A DNA stretch of 64,000 bases from Alteromonas sp. V450 (GCF_001885075.1 NZ_MODU01000004.1:3224001-3288000); one strand, 5' to 3'; positions 47,882 to 57,724 are shown, numbered from the stretch's first letter. The notes: generated from the sequence alone by a model not told the origin. Numbers and translations are program-made.

Positions 47882-48529
47882 CTACTTCGAGATTATGATT
47901 GGCATATCAGCCAATATTTCCTGAGGATCACTTATCGACAGTTTTCCAGGCTCTCGTTTAGGCTTAAATCTCCCTATCACCCGAGCCTGTGGGTCGACAA
48001 GTACAACGGATGCACTGTGGTCAACCAGGTAGTTTGGGTTGTCAGTACTCTCTGCTATTGCGTACATCATGCCCAAATTGCGAACAAAAGGAAACAGTTC
48101 TTTGTGCTCCCCTGTGACAGCTAAAAAATCGCTATTAAAGTAACTTACGTATTCATCAAGTCGCTCCACTGAGTCCCGATTTGGATCAATAGATACAAAA
48201 ACAACACGAATAGGATTAGTACCGCCAATCGCTTTGAGTTGTGGATAAATTCCATTTAACTCTGCCATGGTTGTAGGACAAATGTCGGGGCAAAAGGTGT
48301 AACCCACAAAAACGAGGCTCCACTGGCCAAACAATCTTTTCTTATTAAACGGGTTTCCTTTATTGTCAGTCAGCGAAAATGGTTCGACAGCTCGTGGCTC
48401 GGGGTAGCTTTGAAAATACTGAGGGCTAGCGACAGGACCGTCGCTAGGTGGTGCAATATACAGAGCACCAACAATGCCTGCGCACAGTGCAATAAATGCA
48501 ACACTGCCAACTATAAAACGTTGATTCAT
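47882..48529 (-). CDS. sco1: SCO1/SenC copper chaperone for cytochrome oxidase
   Basis: 215 residues. It delivers copper to the CuA centre and controls its thiols. An N-terminal membrane anchor (about 6-26) is followed by a thioredoxin fold with the copper-binding CxxxC ([10 protein letters not shown]) and a distant His (LVDHSAS). It overlaps ctaB by four bases. All metal ligands are present. Confidence 0.93.
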   Translation of the reverse strand: MNQRFIVGSVAFIALCAGIVGALYIAPPSDGPVASPQYFQSYPEPRAVEPFSLTDNKGNPFNKKRLFGQWSLVFVGYTFCPDICPTTMAELNGIYPQLKAIGGTNPIRVVFVSIDPNRDSVERLDEYVSYFNSDFLAVTGEHKELFPFVRNLGMMYAIAESTDNPNYLVDHSASVVLVDPQARVIGRFKPKREPGKLSISDPQEILADMPIIISK

Positions 48530-49443
48530 AAACTCAGCGGAATGTAATGGTCTAAAAGTAATACTACAAACAATACCATGAGATGAATAATTGAAAACCT
48601 AAAAGTTTTTATAGCTGTTTGTGCGTCAGCGTCAAATTTTAGCTTTAGTGCGTAATATAAAAAGCCTATATTTAGAATGCTTGAACCAATGAGATAAATA
48701 AGATCACTCATTCCGATGAGATACGGCAATAAACACACTAAACCAAGCAGTACTGTATACAATAGTACCGAGGTTTTAGTAAACGCAACACCGTGAGTTA
48801 CCGGCAGCATAGGTACTTGCGCTTTTGCGTAGTCTTTTTCCCGATGAATCGCTAACGCCCAAAAATGAGGTGGGGTCCAAGTAAAGATGATCAGTACAAG
48901 TAACAACGCGTGAGCATGAACTTCACCCGTTACAGCTGTCCATCCAAGTAAAGGGGGCGCAGCACCCGCTAACCCACCTATAACAATATTTTGTGGTGTA
49001 GCACGCTTTAAATACATTGTGTAGACAAATGCGTACCCTACAAGACTGGCTAGTGTAAGCCATGCAGTTAGCATATTTACCCATGTAGCTAGCACGATAA
49101 AGCCAACGCACCCTAAAAGCGAAGCAAATACTAGCGCACTGTGAACGCTTACCTTCCCTTTCGCCACGGGTCTGTTAAATGTTCTCGCCATCATGCTGTC
49201 TATGCGGTGGTCTACAACATGATTTATTACCGCTGCTGACGCGGATAACATACCAATGCCTGCTAAGCCACTTATTAGAGTGAGCGCGTCTACCCAGGTT
49301 GGTGTTGCTAAGCACATTCCAACTAAAGCAGTAAGTAGTAACAACATCACTACGTTAGGCTTGGTCATTTCGTAATAATCCCGCCAAGAAGCAGCCTTTT
49401 GATTACGTGATAGTCGAGAACCAATCGATACTGATTTAGCCAT
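48526..49443 (-). CDS. ctaB: Protoheme IX farnesyltransferase (heme O synthase) CtaB/CyoE
   Basis: 305 residues. It adds a farnesyl group to heme b to make heme O. UbiA-family membrane protein with about nine helices; the prenyl-diphosphate motif is [19 protein letters not shown] and the second Asp-rich region follows ([15 protein letters not shown]). GGGAGG precedes the ATG. It overlaps ctaA by eight bases; CtaA then converts heme O to heme A. Confidence 0.94.
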   Translation of the reverse strand: MAKSVSIGSRLSRNQKAASWRDYYEMTKPNVVMLLLLTALVGMCLATPTWVDALTLISGLAGIGMLSASAAVINHVVDHRIDSMMARTFNRPVAKGKVSVHSALVFASLLGCVGFIVLATWVNMLTAWLTLASLVGYAFVYTMYLKRATPQNIVIGGLAGAAPPLLGWTAVTGEVHAHALLLVLIIFTWTPPHFWALAIHREKDYAKAQVPMLPVTHGVAFTKTSVLLYTVLLGLVCLLPYLIGMSDLIYLIGSSILNIGFLYYALKLKFDADAQTAIKTFRFSIIHLMVLFVVLLLDHYIPLSL

Positions 49444-50548
49444 GGAAACCTCCCGTTACCTTAGTAAGAATGTGCGAAGAATTCGCGGAACTATGCGCGT
49501 GGTAATTGGCGACGGGCCTCGCGAAGAAATAGGGGCCAGCCAGTGAATAAACTAAATAAATTAAGGACATTAAAAGCGCAGCAGCCACAGCGTTATGCAT
49601 CACTGCTACCGCAAGAGGAAGCATGAAAATAATATTACTCAGGCCTAAACCCACCTGAATAGCTAAAAAGCCCAACATAAGACGAGCAATTTGCTTTTGT
49701 TTCGTTGAGCCTAGTTTGTTGCGCAAAACCGTAAGGCCAAGCGCAAGTAAATAAACCGTTGTAATTAGGGCACCGAAGCGATGCACTACATGAATAGTGA
49801 CACGCTCTCCATAGTCGTGAGCGCCAAATTCATAATTTTCTGCATCGGGAACGCTGAACGCCCCTTCAAAATCTAATCGTTGCTGCCACCCGTCTTCACA
49901 TACTGGCAACTCTGTACAGGCTAATGCGGCATAGTTGGCAGAGGTCCATCCACCAAGGCCAATCTGAACCACTAACACGGCTATGCCCAAAAGTGCAAAA
50001 TTTCGCAAACGGGAAAGCGTCGCTAGTTTTGCAGAATCATCAAGCGCACCGTCACCAAGCTCACTTTTTTCTTCTCGTTCGCGTAGCCTTAAATACAGAA
50101 CAAATAAACACGAAATTACCGAAAACCCGCCTAATAAGTGCCCCATCACTACGACAGGAAGAAGGTTAAGTGTGACGGTCCACATTCCTAGTGCAGCCTG
50201 GAAGATAATAAGGCCTAAAAGCAGTAAGGGAAGTTTTAGCGGTGTGCCTTGTTTGCGTTGACGTACGGCTAAAATAGCAATAGCAAGGACACAAAGACCC
50301 AGCGTACCAGCAAAATACCTGTGTATCATCTCGTTCCAAGCTTTAAATGATTCCACAGGTCGCTCGGGATAGGCTTGGTTGGCAGCTGCCACCTTTTCTT
50401 CACTCAAAGGAACAGTCAAACTCCCATAACAGCCAGGCCAATCCGGACATCCTAACCCTGCATCCGTAAGTCTTGTGTATGCACCAAGAATAATGACCAC
50501 CGCTGCAAGGGCAAGGCTGAATAGCGTTAATTTCTTCATCATATTCAT
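49436..50548 (-). CDS. ctaA: Heme A synthase CtaA (COX15)
   Basis: 370 residues. It oxidises the methyl group of heme O to the formyl of heme A. Eight membrane helices with conserved His: the opening [25 protein letters not shown] in helix 2, [16 protein letters not shown] and the last MHN. A loop cysteine pair (CTELPVC) fits the family. The start overlaps the stop of the upstream SCO-like gene (ATGA). Confidence 0.94.
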   Translation of the reverse strand: MNMMKKLTLFSLALAAVVIILGAYTRLTDAGLGCPDWPGCYGSLTVPLSEEKVAAANQAYPERPVESFKAWNEMIHRYFAGTLGLCVLAIAILAVRQRKQGTPLKLPLLLLGLIIFQAALGMWTVTLNLLPVVVMGHLLGGFSVISCLFVLYLRLREREEKSELGDGALDDSAKLATLSRLRNFALLGIAVLVVQIGLGGWTSANYAALACTELPVCEDGWQQRLDFEGAFSVPDAENYEFGAHDYGERVTIHVVHRFGALITTVYLLALGLTVLRNKLGSTKQKQIARLMLGFLAIQVGLGLSNIIFMLPLAVAVMHNAVAAALLMSLIYLVYSLAGPYFFARPVANYHAHSSANSSHILTKVTGGFHG

Positions 50549-51111
50549 CCTATACGCGATAGTTTAAGAAGCTTACGAATATCAGCGAGCATATTTCGGC
50601 TTTCCATTACAGCGCTGTCTCTGCTTTGATTAATTTGATAAAAAAGCATTGCGTTGTTCTGTGTATCCACTACATAAACGCTATCAGATGTCAGCAAGTC
50701 TTTTACCACCGTCGATGCTACGCTAAGCGTTTCAACATTTGGATAGTCAGCAAGGGAGCGCAACGCCGTTTTATCACTCTTTTCAGTGGTAATAACTAAC
50801 GCCTGTGCGCGATCAGACTCTTTCCCTAACGCAAGCCAAACCTGATTAATACTAAACAATGCATTTTCACAAACAGCGTTACACTGCGAGGGCATAATAT
50901 ACATAAGACGCCATTTAGGGGTTTTTGTATCAAGCAGAGCAGCCATGCTCACCGTAGGCGATAGCAGGTGGCCCTTGTTGGTTGCAGCTTTGTTAAACCA
51001 ATCATTCTCAAGTGCTAACTTGGCCATGATGACCGGTAATACAAAAACCGCTATCATAATGAGCAGTGTTTTTTTAGATGCTATATTGTTTTTAGACTCT
51101 GTATCACGCAT
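50545..51111 (-). CDS. Membrane-anchored SCO/thioredoxin-like protein in the oxidase cluster
   Basis: About 188 residues. One membrane segment (about 17-37) precedes a periplasmic domain. The stretch MPSQCNAVCENALFSINQVW has a CxxxC and spacing like that of SCO proteins (compare [17 protein letters not shown] in the sco1 product), followed by VITTE where SCO has VSID. No clear downstream His matches the SCO copper ligand. It may assist copper or thiol chemistry in CuA assembly; this is inference. The ATG at 51111 overlaps the surf1 stop and has AAGGA seven bases before it. Confidence 0.72.
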   Translation of the reverse strand: MRDTESKNNIASKKTLLIMIAVFVLPVIMAKLALENDWFNKAATNKGHLLSPTVSMAALLDTKTPKWRLMYIMPSQCNAVCENALFSINQVWLALGKESDRAQALVITTEKSDKTALRSLADYPNVETLSVASTVVKDLLTSDSVYVVDTQNNAMLFYQINQSRDSAVMESRNMLADIRKLLKLSRIG

Positions 51112-51808
51112 TACTTCGTCCTTTTTTACTGATTGCAAATCCACCAATAGCCGCAGCGGCGATAGCTAAACCGAACCATTGTACTGCGTAACCAAGGTGT
51201 TTCTCTGGAGGCATCACAACAGGCTGATATTCACGTATGAACGCTGGATCTTCAGTGGTAAGTTGTATTACATAGGTTGAAAGTCCATGACCGAACTGCT
51301 TACTTAACATTTCAACATTGATTTCTTGTATAAGCGCGGGATAAGAAAATTGCGCTGTGTTGGTCTCTTGTACTAATGGATTTTTTTCTGGCCTTGTTAT
51401 AACACCAGTAAAGCGTTGAAGACCGCTATCAAGCTCCACAGAAGGTAAGCTACGAGAGAGATTTGGCGCTTTCACCCATCCATAGTTAACTAAAATCCAT
51501 CCCAAATTTGTCTTTACTGGCGCCAAAATGTCAAACCCTACTTGGCCATTATGAATCTGATTATCCAGCATGAGCATGTTTAACGCGTTCGGCACACCTT
51601 CAAATACAACAGCAACATCGCGAGGGTCTTGCTGAGATAACGCTTCGTTTAAACTCAGGCTTTCATTGGCTGATTTTTGCGCTATGCTAGCTAAACGCTG
51701 TTGCTTATAAACCATACGCTCCAATTGCCAATAACCTAATGCACACATCGCCAGCACACTAAGCCCGGTGATAAGCCAAGGTAGGAATGTACTTGAGCGC
51801 TGTGTCAT
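51104..51808 (-). CDS. surf1: SURF1 family cytochrome oxidase assembly protein
   Basis: 234 residues. It helps insert heme A into subunit I. Two membrane helices flank a periplasmic domain: about 10-28 (with GYWQLERMVYK) and about 205-225. The conserved VNYGWV and the last-helix YAVQWFGLAIAA are typical. It is divergent from the DUF2909 gene with 43 bases between starts. Confidence 0.92.
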   Translation of the reverse strand: MTQRSSTFLPWLITGLSVLAMCALGYWQLERMVYKQQRLASIAQKSANESLSLNEALSQQDPRDVAVVFEGVPNALNMLMLDNQIHNGQVGFDILAPVKTNLGWILVNYGWVKAPNLSRSLPSVELDSGLQRFTGVITRPEKNPLVQETNTAQFSYPALIQEINVEMLSKQFGHGLSTYVIQLTTEDPAFIREYQPVVMPPEKHLGYAVQWFGLAIAAAAIGGFAISKKGRSNA

Positions 51809-51851
51809 AGTTAGCAGACCTTACAAAACCAATAATAAAAAAGAGATTATT

Positions 51852-52061
51852 ATGCTGATAAAAATCATTCTTGTTGCATTAGTTATCTACATGATTGTTA
51901 ACTTATTTTTGGCTATGCGAATCATGATGAAAAACGACCCAACACACGGTCCAATGAGCAAATATATCGGTAGACGAGTACTCACTTCTGTTGTGATTGT
52001 TGTGCTTATTCTTATCGCTATTGGCACGGGTTTAATAACACCAAACCCAAGGCCCTACTAG
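51852..52061 (+). CDS. DUF2909 twin-membrane protein
   Basis: 69 residues. Two membrane helices (about 2-22 and 45-65) with a short basic loop; it matches the DUF2909 family usually found, on the opposite strand, between the oxidase subunit III and surf1 genes. Function unknown, possibly in oxidase assembly. AGAG lies before the ATG. Confidence 0.85.
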   Translation: MLIKIILVALVIYMIVNLFLAMRIMMKNDPTHGPMSKYIGRRVLTSVVIVVLILIAIGTGLITPNPRPY

Positions 52062-52078
52062 GGCTTGGTGCTATCGAA

Positions 52079-52957
52079 TCAAAGTACATAAACAAAGATA
52101 TAGAGCATTACCCACACAACGTCGACAAAGTGCCAGTACCAGCTCCCTGCCTGAAATGCGAAATGATTCTCAGGCGTAAAATGCCCTTTAAGTATTCTAA
52201 AAAACAATACAAGCAGAATTATGGTTCCTAAGGTAACGTGCATACCGTGAAACCCTGTGAGCATGAAAAATGTGTTGCCATAGATGCCCGATTGCAGGGT
52301 TAACCCAAGATCTTGATACGCGTGAATATATTCCTCGACTTGAAGAAACAAAAAGATACAGCCAAGCAAAATTGTGGCGCCTAACATAACCGTAAGCTGT
52401 TTACGCTTATTTTGCTCAAGCCCCACGTGAGCAAAGTGCAGCGTTACTGAAGATATCAGTAATATAATGGTATTGATTGTCGGCAGGCCTGCAGCGCTCA
52501 TCTCTTGTGTTGTCGTCCCACCAGGCGTACTAACTAATGGCCACATAGCTTCAAACGCTGGCCACAACACCTCATTTGTCATCGCATTATTCGACGCACC
52601 TCCAAGCCAGGGCACTGATATGAATCTTGCGTAATATAGAGCACCAAAAAACGCAGCAAAGAACATAACTTCAGAGAAGATAAACCAGCTCATGCCTTGA
52701 CGATACGAGCGCCCTAGCTGGTCGCTATACAACCCGGCCATCGATTCATCAATTTGGTTTTTAAACCAGCCTACTAACATAAAAAGTAATACGGCGACGC
52801 CGGCCAATAAAACGTGGCCTCCGTAGCCTGATTCACCCTTAGTGGCTTCTACTACATAGTTACCAGCGCCCACTGCTATTAGAAACAGCGCTACAGCACC
52901 AACGATGGGCCAAGGGCTTTGCGCGGGTACATAATATTTTTGATATTCTTGCTGCAT
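52079..52957 (-). CDS. ctaE: Cytochrome c oxidase subunit III (CtaE)
   Basis: 292 residues. It is the third core subunit of the aa3-type oxidase, with seven membrane helices. The pattern starts YYVPAQSPWPIVGAVALF, with the characteristic FHGMHVTLGTI and WHFVDVVWVMLYIFVYVL at the end. AAGGAG precedes the ATG. It follows ctaG by 23 bases and converges on the DUF2909 gene. Confidence 0.95.
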   Translation of the reverse strand: MQQEYQKYYVPAQSPWPIVGAVALFLIAVGAGNYVVEATKGESGYGGHVLLAGVAVLLFMLVGWFKNQIDESMAGLYSDQLGRSYRQGMSWFIFSEVMFFAAFFGALYYARFISVPWLGGASNNAMTNEVLWPAFEAMWPLVSTPGGTTTQEMSAAGLPTINTIILLISSVTLHFAHVGLEQNKRKQLTVMLGATILLGCIFLFLQVEEYIHAYQDLGLTLQSGIYGNTFFMLTGFHGMHVTLGTIILLVLFFRILKGHFTPENHFAFQAGSWYWHFVDVVWVMLYIFVYVL

Positions 52958-52980
52958 TATTTTCTCCTTATCCCCTTTGT

Positions 52981-53568
52981 TTATTCGCCCGTTTTTGGCG
53001 CGTCTGTCATAAAAGGATTCGGTGTTGTCGTTAGGTCACTGGCTCGCGCTGTGACGTCATAAAGTGTGTACTGCAATGTAAAATAAGTAATGTCTTTCGG
53101 TATCTGTGGGTCGACATAGAACTGCATAGGCATATAAGCTTCACTGCCAGCCTCTAGTGGCTGCTGATTAAAGCAAAAACACTCTGTTTTATTTAAATAT
53201 ATTGCTGCCGTGCCCGGTGATACTGAGGGTATGGCTTGTGCCACTATATTGCTCGACGCCGGGTTTCTCACATAGAACGACACCGTATTGAGCTCGCCGG
53301 GATGCACTTTCACCCGCTTTGTTTCAGCCCGAAATTCCCAAGGCATGCCTGAGTTTGTGCGAGTAATAAACTCAACGGTCACTTCTCTGGTTTTATCAAT
53401 ATCTATTGATTGATAAACAGCCGCAGTGTTCTCTGTTTTCCCATTTATCCCAGTAACGTCGCAAAATACGTCATACAAAGGCACCAAAGCAAAGCCAAAT
53501 CCAAACATGCCTAGCACAATGAAAACCAGCTTTACGACCATTTTGTTGTTTGCATTTTGTTGCGTCAT
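52981..53568 (-). CDS. ctaG: Cytochrome c oxidase assembly protein CtaG (Cox11)
   Basis: 195 residues. It inserts copper at CuB of subunit I. A membrane anchor (about 10-30) is followed by the Cox11 domain with the copper motif ECFCFNQQPL and YVDPQIP. A G-rich ribosome-binding site lies before the ATG. A hairpin in the 53-base gap from ctaD could tune its expression. Confidence 0.94.
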   Translation of the reverse strand: MTQQNANNKMVVKLVFIVLGMFGFGFALVPLYDVFCDVTGINGKTENTAAVYQSIDIDKTREVTVEFITRTNSGMPWEFRAETKRVKVHPGELNTVSFYVRNPASSNIVAQAIPSVSPGTAAIYLNKTECFCFNQQPLEAGSEAYMPMQFYVDPQIPKDITYFTLQYTLYDVTARASDLTTTPNPFMTDAPKTGE

Positions 53569-53579
53569 CTTGTCCCCCC

Positions 53580-53616
53580 TAAAAGCAAAGCGCCTAGCGA
53601 CATTGCGCTAAGCGCT
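53580..53616 (-). promoter_or_regulatory. Intercistronic hairpin between ctaD and ctaG
   Basis: AGCGC-C-TAGCG (53589-53599) pairs with CGCTA-A-GCGCT (53606-53616): 10 bp with one mismatch and a six-base loop. On the minus strand the stem is followed by TTGCTTTT, making an attenuator-like structure just before the ctaG ribosome-binding site. Confidence 0.6.
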
Positions 53617-53621
53617 GTGTA

Positions 53622-55235
53622 CTATTTCACTACAGGCGGCGTTTCAAAGGTGTGATAGGGCGCCGGAGACGGTATTTCCCACTCTAAGCCTTCTGCACCA
53701 TCCCACACTTGTGGAGACACTGGTTCACCTTGTTTTTTGCACGCTTTTATTAAGAGCGCGAGAAAAATTAACTGAGATAATCCAAAAGCAAAGCCGCCTA
53801 AACTTATCCACTTGTTAAAATCAGCAAACTGCAATGCATAGTCTGGGATACGACGAGGCATACCTGCTAAACCAACAAAGTGCATAGGGAAAAACAAAAC
53901 GTTCACTGAAATGAGAGAGCACCAAAAATGCCATTTAGCTAACGTTTGATCGTACATTTTTCCTGTCCACTTTGGTAACCAATAGTAGACAGCCGCCATA
54001 ATCGAAAATACCGCACCTGTCACCAGCACATAATGGAAATGGGCAACCACAAAATAGGTATCGTGATATTGAAAGTCGACGGGCGTTATCGCCAGCATTA
54101 GTCCTGATAACCCACCTATTGTAAACAATACAATGAAGGCAATAGCGAACAGCATCGGCATTTCAAAACTTAACGAGCCTCGCCACATAGTAGCTACCCA
54201 GTTAAACACTTTTACGCCGGTAGGCACCGATATCAGCATGGTTGCAAACATAAAAAACATTTCCATGTAAACAGGCATACCGGTGGTAAACATATGATGC
54301 GCCCAAACCACAAAAGACAGCAAGGCTATTGATGCAGTGGCGTAAACCATAGACGCATAACCAAACAACTTCTTGCGCGAAAACGTAGGGACAATTTGTG
54401 AAATGATGCCAAAAGCAGGCAAAATCATGATGTAAACTTCAGGGTGCCCAAAGAACCAAAAGATATGCTGAAACATGACCGGATCTCCACCGCCGGCCGC
54501 GTCGAAAAAACTTGTTCCAAAAAATTTATCGGTTAGCACCATAGTGACCGCACCGGCCAGCACAGGCATGACGGCAATGAGCAAAAATGCGGTAATTAGC
54601 CATGTCCAAACAAACAGCGGCATTTTCATCCACGTCATGCCCGGGGCACGCATATTAAATATGGTAACGATCACGTTAATTGCACCCATGATGGATGATA
54701 TACCCATAATGTGTACAGAGAACACGAACAGTGCCGTAGAGTCACCGCTATATGTTGTCGACAAGGGGGCATAGAATGTCCAACCAAATGCCGGACCACC
54801 GCCTTCTAAAAATAGCGAGCTTAAAAGGATAAGGAACGCGCCAGGTAATATCCAAAAGCTCCAGTTGTTCATCCTAGGCAAGGCCATATCAGGCGCACCA
54901 ATCATCATAGGAATAAGCCAGTTCGCCAAGCCAGTAAATGCAGGCATTACGGCGCCAAACACCATAATAAGGCCATGCACAGTAGTCATTTGGTTGAAAA
55001 AATTGGGCTCTACAATTTGTAATCCAGGCTGAAACAATTCAGCACGGATCACCATAGCCATTGCGCCGCCTACCAAAAACATAATAAAGGCGAACCACAA
55101 ATAAAGGGTGCCGATATCTTTGTGATTTGTGGTAAACAACCACCGCGTTATACCTTTAGGTATATGGTCGTGATGTTCGTGGTCGTCGTGGTGCGCAGTT
55201 GCATCAGGCGACATAACATTTGTTGCTTTGCTCAT
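53622..55235 (-). CDS. ctaD: Cytochrome c oxidase subunit I (CtaD)
   Basis: 537 residues. It is the catalytic subunit with heme a and the heme a3-CuB site; it reduces oxygen and pumps protons. Twelve membrane helices; [14 protein letters not shown] holds the CuB-His-Tyr cross-link, HHMFTTG and [11 protein letters not shown] give CuB and heme ligands. The N-terminus carries a His/Asp-rich stretch ([10 protein letters not shown], about 14-23). AGGAG sits seven bases before the ATG. It follows ctaC by nine bases. Confidence 0.97.
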   Translation of the reverse strand: MSKATNVMSPDATAHHDDHEHHDHIPKGITRWLFTTNHKDIGTLYLWFAFIMFLVGGAMAMVIRAELFQPGLQIVEPNFFNQMTTVHGLIMVFGAVMPAFTGLANWLIPMMIGAPDMALPRMNNWSFWILPGAFLILLSSLFLEGGGPAFGWTFYAPLSTTYSGDSTALFVFSVHIMGISSIMGAINVIVTIFNMRAPGMTWMKMPLFVWTWLITAFLLIAVMPVLAGAVTMVLTDKFFGTSFFDAAGGGDPVMFQHIFWFFGHPEVYIMILPAFGIISQIVPTFSRKKLFGYASMVYATASIALLSFVVWAHHMFTTGMPVYMEMFFMFATMLISVPTGVKVFNWVATMWRGSLSFEMPMLFAIAFIVLFTIGGLSGLMLAITPVDFQYHDTYFVVAHFHYVLVTGAVFSIMAAVYYWLPKWTGKMYDQTLAKWHFWCSLISVNVLFFPMHFVGLAGMPRRIPDYALQFADFNKWISLGGFAFGLSQLIFLALLIKACKKQGEPVSPQVWDGAEGLEWEIPSPAPYHTFETPPVVK

Positions 55236-55244
55236 TATTCGCTC

Positions 55245-56408
55245 CTAGTTTCCTGTTGCTATGGCATTAACATCTTTCGCTTGCACCATATCGCCAGTGT
55301 TATTGCCCCACGCATTTCTTTCGTATGTCACTACCGCTGCAATTTCTTTAAGGCTAAGCATTTTGCTGAACGCCTGCATAGCGGTACCTGACTTTCCGTT
55401 TAATACTATTTCTATATGTCCTTTTTGATCTTCAAGCGCCATTTTGCTGCCTTTTAGCGCTGGGAATACGCCCGGTAGCCCTTCACCATTAGGCATGTGA
55501 CACGCAGCACATGTGGCGTTATAAACACGCTCGCCTTCTTTCATCAATTCGTCCATAGACATGTTCATCGATAAGAGGCGTTGTTCCTCTTCCTTCGCTT
55601 GACGCACAATTTCTTCTTGTTCGCTCATCCACGCGTCAAATTCAGCAGGCTCTTTAGCAATAACGACTACGGGCATATAGCCGTGGTCTTTTCCGCATAA
55701 TTCGGCACATTGACCTCTGTAGATCCCTGGTTCGTTAACGTTAGTCCAAGTTTCATTAATAAAGCCTGGGTTTGCGTCTTTCTTAACTGCGAAATCGGGC
55801 ACCCACCACGAGTGGATAACGTCATCAGAGGTAATCAAAAAGCGAACTTTTTTACCTGTCGGAATAACTAACGGACGGTCCACTTCAAGCAGATAGTTGT
55901 CAGTTTTTTCGAATTTGTTCTCTATTTGCTCTCTTTGCGTAGCAAGCAGGGAATAAAACTCAACGTCACTATCCATATATTTGTAGTGCCACTTCCACTG
56001 AGAACCCGTAACCAATACCGTCATATCCGGTTCAGAGGTGTCCTCCATTGCGATAAGCGTATTGGCAGCAGGAATGGCCATAAAAATAAGAATAAGGAAA
56101 GGAACAACGGTCCATGCAATTTCAACTTTTACATTTTCGTGAAAGTTGGCGGGCTTGGCGCCCCTGGACTTTCTATGCAAGTACATTGACGCGAACATTA
56201 CGCCAAAGACTACAACAGCAATACCAACACAGATAAAAAACATAAGCATATGCAGATCGTAAACCTGCCCACTTATATCTGTCGCGCCGCGTCGTAAATT
56301 GACAGAGGAGTTTTCTCCTCCTGAATCTTGCGCGAACACAGAAAAAGAAAAAAACAAAAGCGATAAGCGTATTAGCCCTTTTGTTATGACGGTCGTTACT
56401 TGTTTCAC
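55245..56408 (-). CDS. ctaC: Cytochrome c oxidase subunit II with fused cytochrome c domain (CtaC)
   Basis: 387 residues. It accepts electrons at the binuclear CuA site. A signal peptide (ending VFA-QD) is followed by two membrane helices (about 55-78 and 98-118), a cupredoxin CuA domain (HSWWVPDF, then GQCAELCGKDHGYMPV), and a C-terminal cytochrome c domain with CAACH. This makes the enzyme caa3-like, with its own covalently bound heme c. The start is GTG with GGAGG six bases upstream. It is the first gene of ctaC-D-G-E. Confidence 0.95.
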   Translation of the reverse strand: MKQVTTVITKGLIRLSLLFFSFSVFAQDSGGENSSVNLRRGATDISGQVYDLHMLMFFICVGIAVVVFGVMFASMYLHRKSRGAKPANFHENVKVEIAWTVVPFLILIFMAIPAANTLIAMEDTSEPDMTVLVTGSQWKWHYKYMDSDVEFYSLLATQREQIENKFEKTDNYLLEVDRPLVIPTGKKVRFLITSDDVIHSWWVPDFAVKKDANPGFINETWTNVNEPGIYRGQCAELCGKDHGYMPVVVIAKEPAEFDAWMSEQEEIVRQAKEEEQRLLSMNMSMDELMKEGERVYNATCAACHMPNGEGLPGVFPALKGSKMALEDQKGHIEIVLNGKSGTAMQAFSKMLSLKEIAAVVTYERNAWGNNTGDMVQAKDVNAIATGN

Positions 56409-56943
56409 TCAGCACCTCCGTAATGGTAGAACCATTAACGCTAAATGTTGATGCGCGCTGTCCCTACCAGATGGTTGCGAACGTTTGACCCATAACCTCA
56501 ATTTGTAAAACAAATTTAGAGTCATTGTTATTATTTTGTTAATCTCTGCTTAAGAATTGCGCAATAATGACGTGCCGTCTAGTCTTTTCTGTTAAAAATT
56601 TAACGAAACGGTTAAAATTTAATCAAACTATGCTGTACGTTATCCTTAACACTTTCGAAGTTACCCCGGCGTTTGGTCAAACGACCGTATTTTTAACACA
56701 ATGAATTAGAAACTAGACAAAAAGCTTTCGATAACAAAAACCTTCCTGAAATCAAAAGCTAACAGAGAAAAGAAAGGCGAATTAAATAAGCCAAATAAGT
56801 TTAGCGATGTAAAAGAGGGGAAAGTTGCAGTTCGGTGCTGTCACTGCTTTGCGGATAAAATTGCTACTAGCAGCCTTTATTAAGAAACACATAATCCCAT
56901 GCTAACTTAGGAAATTTGCACTAAATCAGGGCAATTAACGCAT
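56409..56943. promoter_or_regulatory. Control region upstream of ctaC
   Basis: About 535 bases without a gene, strongly AT-rich. It contains AATTTGT/ACAAATT (56500-56516), two TGTTA direct repeats 11 bases apart (56526-56541) resembling an ArcA box, two AT palindromes GTTAAAAATTTAAC (56591-56604) and GTTAAAATTTAA (56611-56622) spaced 20 bases, and CGTTTG-GT-CAAACG (56670-56683), whose half CGTTTGACC recurs inverted at 56482-56490. The regulators are not identified. Confidence 0.45.
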
Positions 56944-56970
56944 AAAAAAAGCGGCTATATTGCCGCTTTT
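56944..56970 (-). terminator. Rho-independent terminator of lexA
   Basis: AAAAGCGGC / GCCGCTTTT, 9 bp with a six-base loop; on the minus strand it is followed by a run of T. It lies about 30 bases after the lexA stop. Confidence 0.88.
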
Positions 56971-57000
56971 GCTTAAAGGTCATAAATTGAAATTAAGGGA

Positions 57001-57627
57001 CTACATCCAGTCAGCGTTTCTAATAACACCAACCGCTATCCCTTCTATCGCAAAAGGTTCCGAAGCAAGGTCAACTTTGATTGGAGAAAACTCTTCATTT
57101 TCAGCGTGCAGTAAAACCTCTGCGCCTCGTCGTTCTAGACGTTTAACCGTGACGTCTTCGTCAACACGCGCAACAACCACCTGTCCGTTGCGAACGTCTG
57201 TAGTTCTGTGCACTGCCAACAGGTCACCATCTAAAATGCCAATATCTTTCATACTCATTCCGCTCACGCGAAGCAAAAAGTCAGCATGAGGACTAAATAA
57301 TGCAGGATCCACCTTGTAATGCGATTCAACGTGCTCTTGCGCCAGAATGGGTTCGCCTGCTGCAACGCGCCCAATTAACGGTAACCCCTCTTCTTCCGCG
57401 CTTTCGTCGTCTAATGGTATGTTTAGCTTTATACCACGCGAGGTTCCAGGCAAAATTTCTATCACACCTTTACGCGCTAGTGCTTTAAGGTGCTCCTCAG
57501 CAGCGTTCGCTGAGCGAAAACCAAGCTCTCTGGCAATTTCCGCTCTCGTTGGCGGCATTCCCGTATCTTGCATCGTTGTTTTGATTAGTTCTAAAACTTC
57601 TGATTGTCTAGCTGTTAATGGGCGCAT
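57001..57627 (-). CDS. lexA: LexA repressor of the SOS response
   Basis: 208 residues. It is a dimeric repressor that self-cleaves with RecA filaments. An N-terminal winged helix-turn-helix (about 1-70; [18 protein letters not shown] is the recognition region) is followed by the S24 peptidase domain. Cleavage site A90-G91 (VAAGEP), catalytic S125 (SGMSM) and K162 are all present, each six residues later than in E. coli because of a longer linker. Two SOS boxes sit at its promoter, indicating autoregulation. Confidence 0.97.
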   Translation of the reverse strand: MRPLTARQSEVLELIKTTMQDTGMPPTRAEIARELGFRSANAAEEHLKALARKGVIEILPGTSRGIKLNIPLDDESAEEEGLPLIGRVAAGEPILAQEHVESHYKVDPALFSPHADFLLRVSGMSMKDIGILDGDLLAVHRTTDVRNGQVVVARVDEDVTVKRLERRGAEVLLHAENEEFSPIKVDLASEPFAIEGIAVGVIRNADWM

Positions 57628-57634
57628 AAAAGAC

Positions 57635-57650
57635 CTGTCTGTTCATACAG
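57635..57650. promoter_or_regulatory. SOS box 1 (LexA operator) at the lexA promoter
   Basis: CTGT, eight bases, ACAG: a perfect CTGT-N8-ACAG LexA operator. It ends within about ten bases of the lexA start codon. Confidence 0.8.
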
Positions 57651-57653
57651 TTC

Positions 57654-57669
57654 CTGTAAGTATATACAC
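57654..57669. promoter_or_regulatory. SOS box 2 (LexA operator) at the lexA promoter
   Basis: CTGT, eight bases including TATAT, ACAC: one mismatch from CTGT-N8-ACAG, with an AT-rich centre like the consensus. It starts 19 bases after box 1, close to the 21-base spacing of the two operators at E. coli lexA. Confidence 0.7.
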
Positions 57670-57724
57670 CTAAAAATAAATCACAAGCGGTATGTGCGTT
57701 GTAAGTGTTTGACGCCTGCTCTGA

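Noticed and set aside
54475..54774. 99-codon plus-strand frame
   Set aside because: It is antisense to conserved ctaD helices; no ribosome-binding site.
57635..57669. SOS control of the diguanylate cyclase gene
   Set aside because: The boxes lie after its stop codon and before lexA, so they control lexA, not the cyclase.
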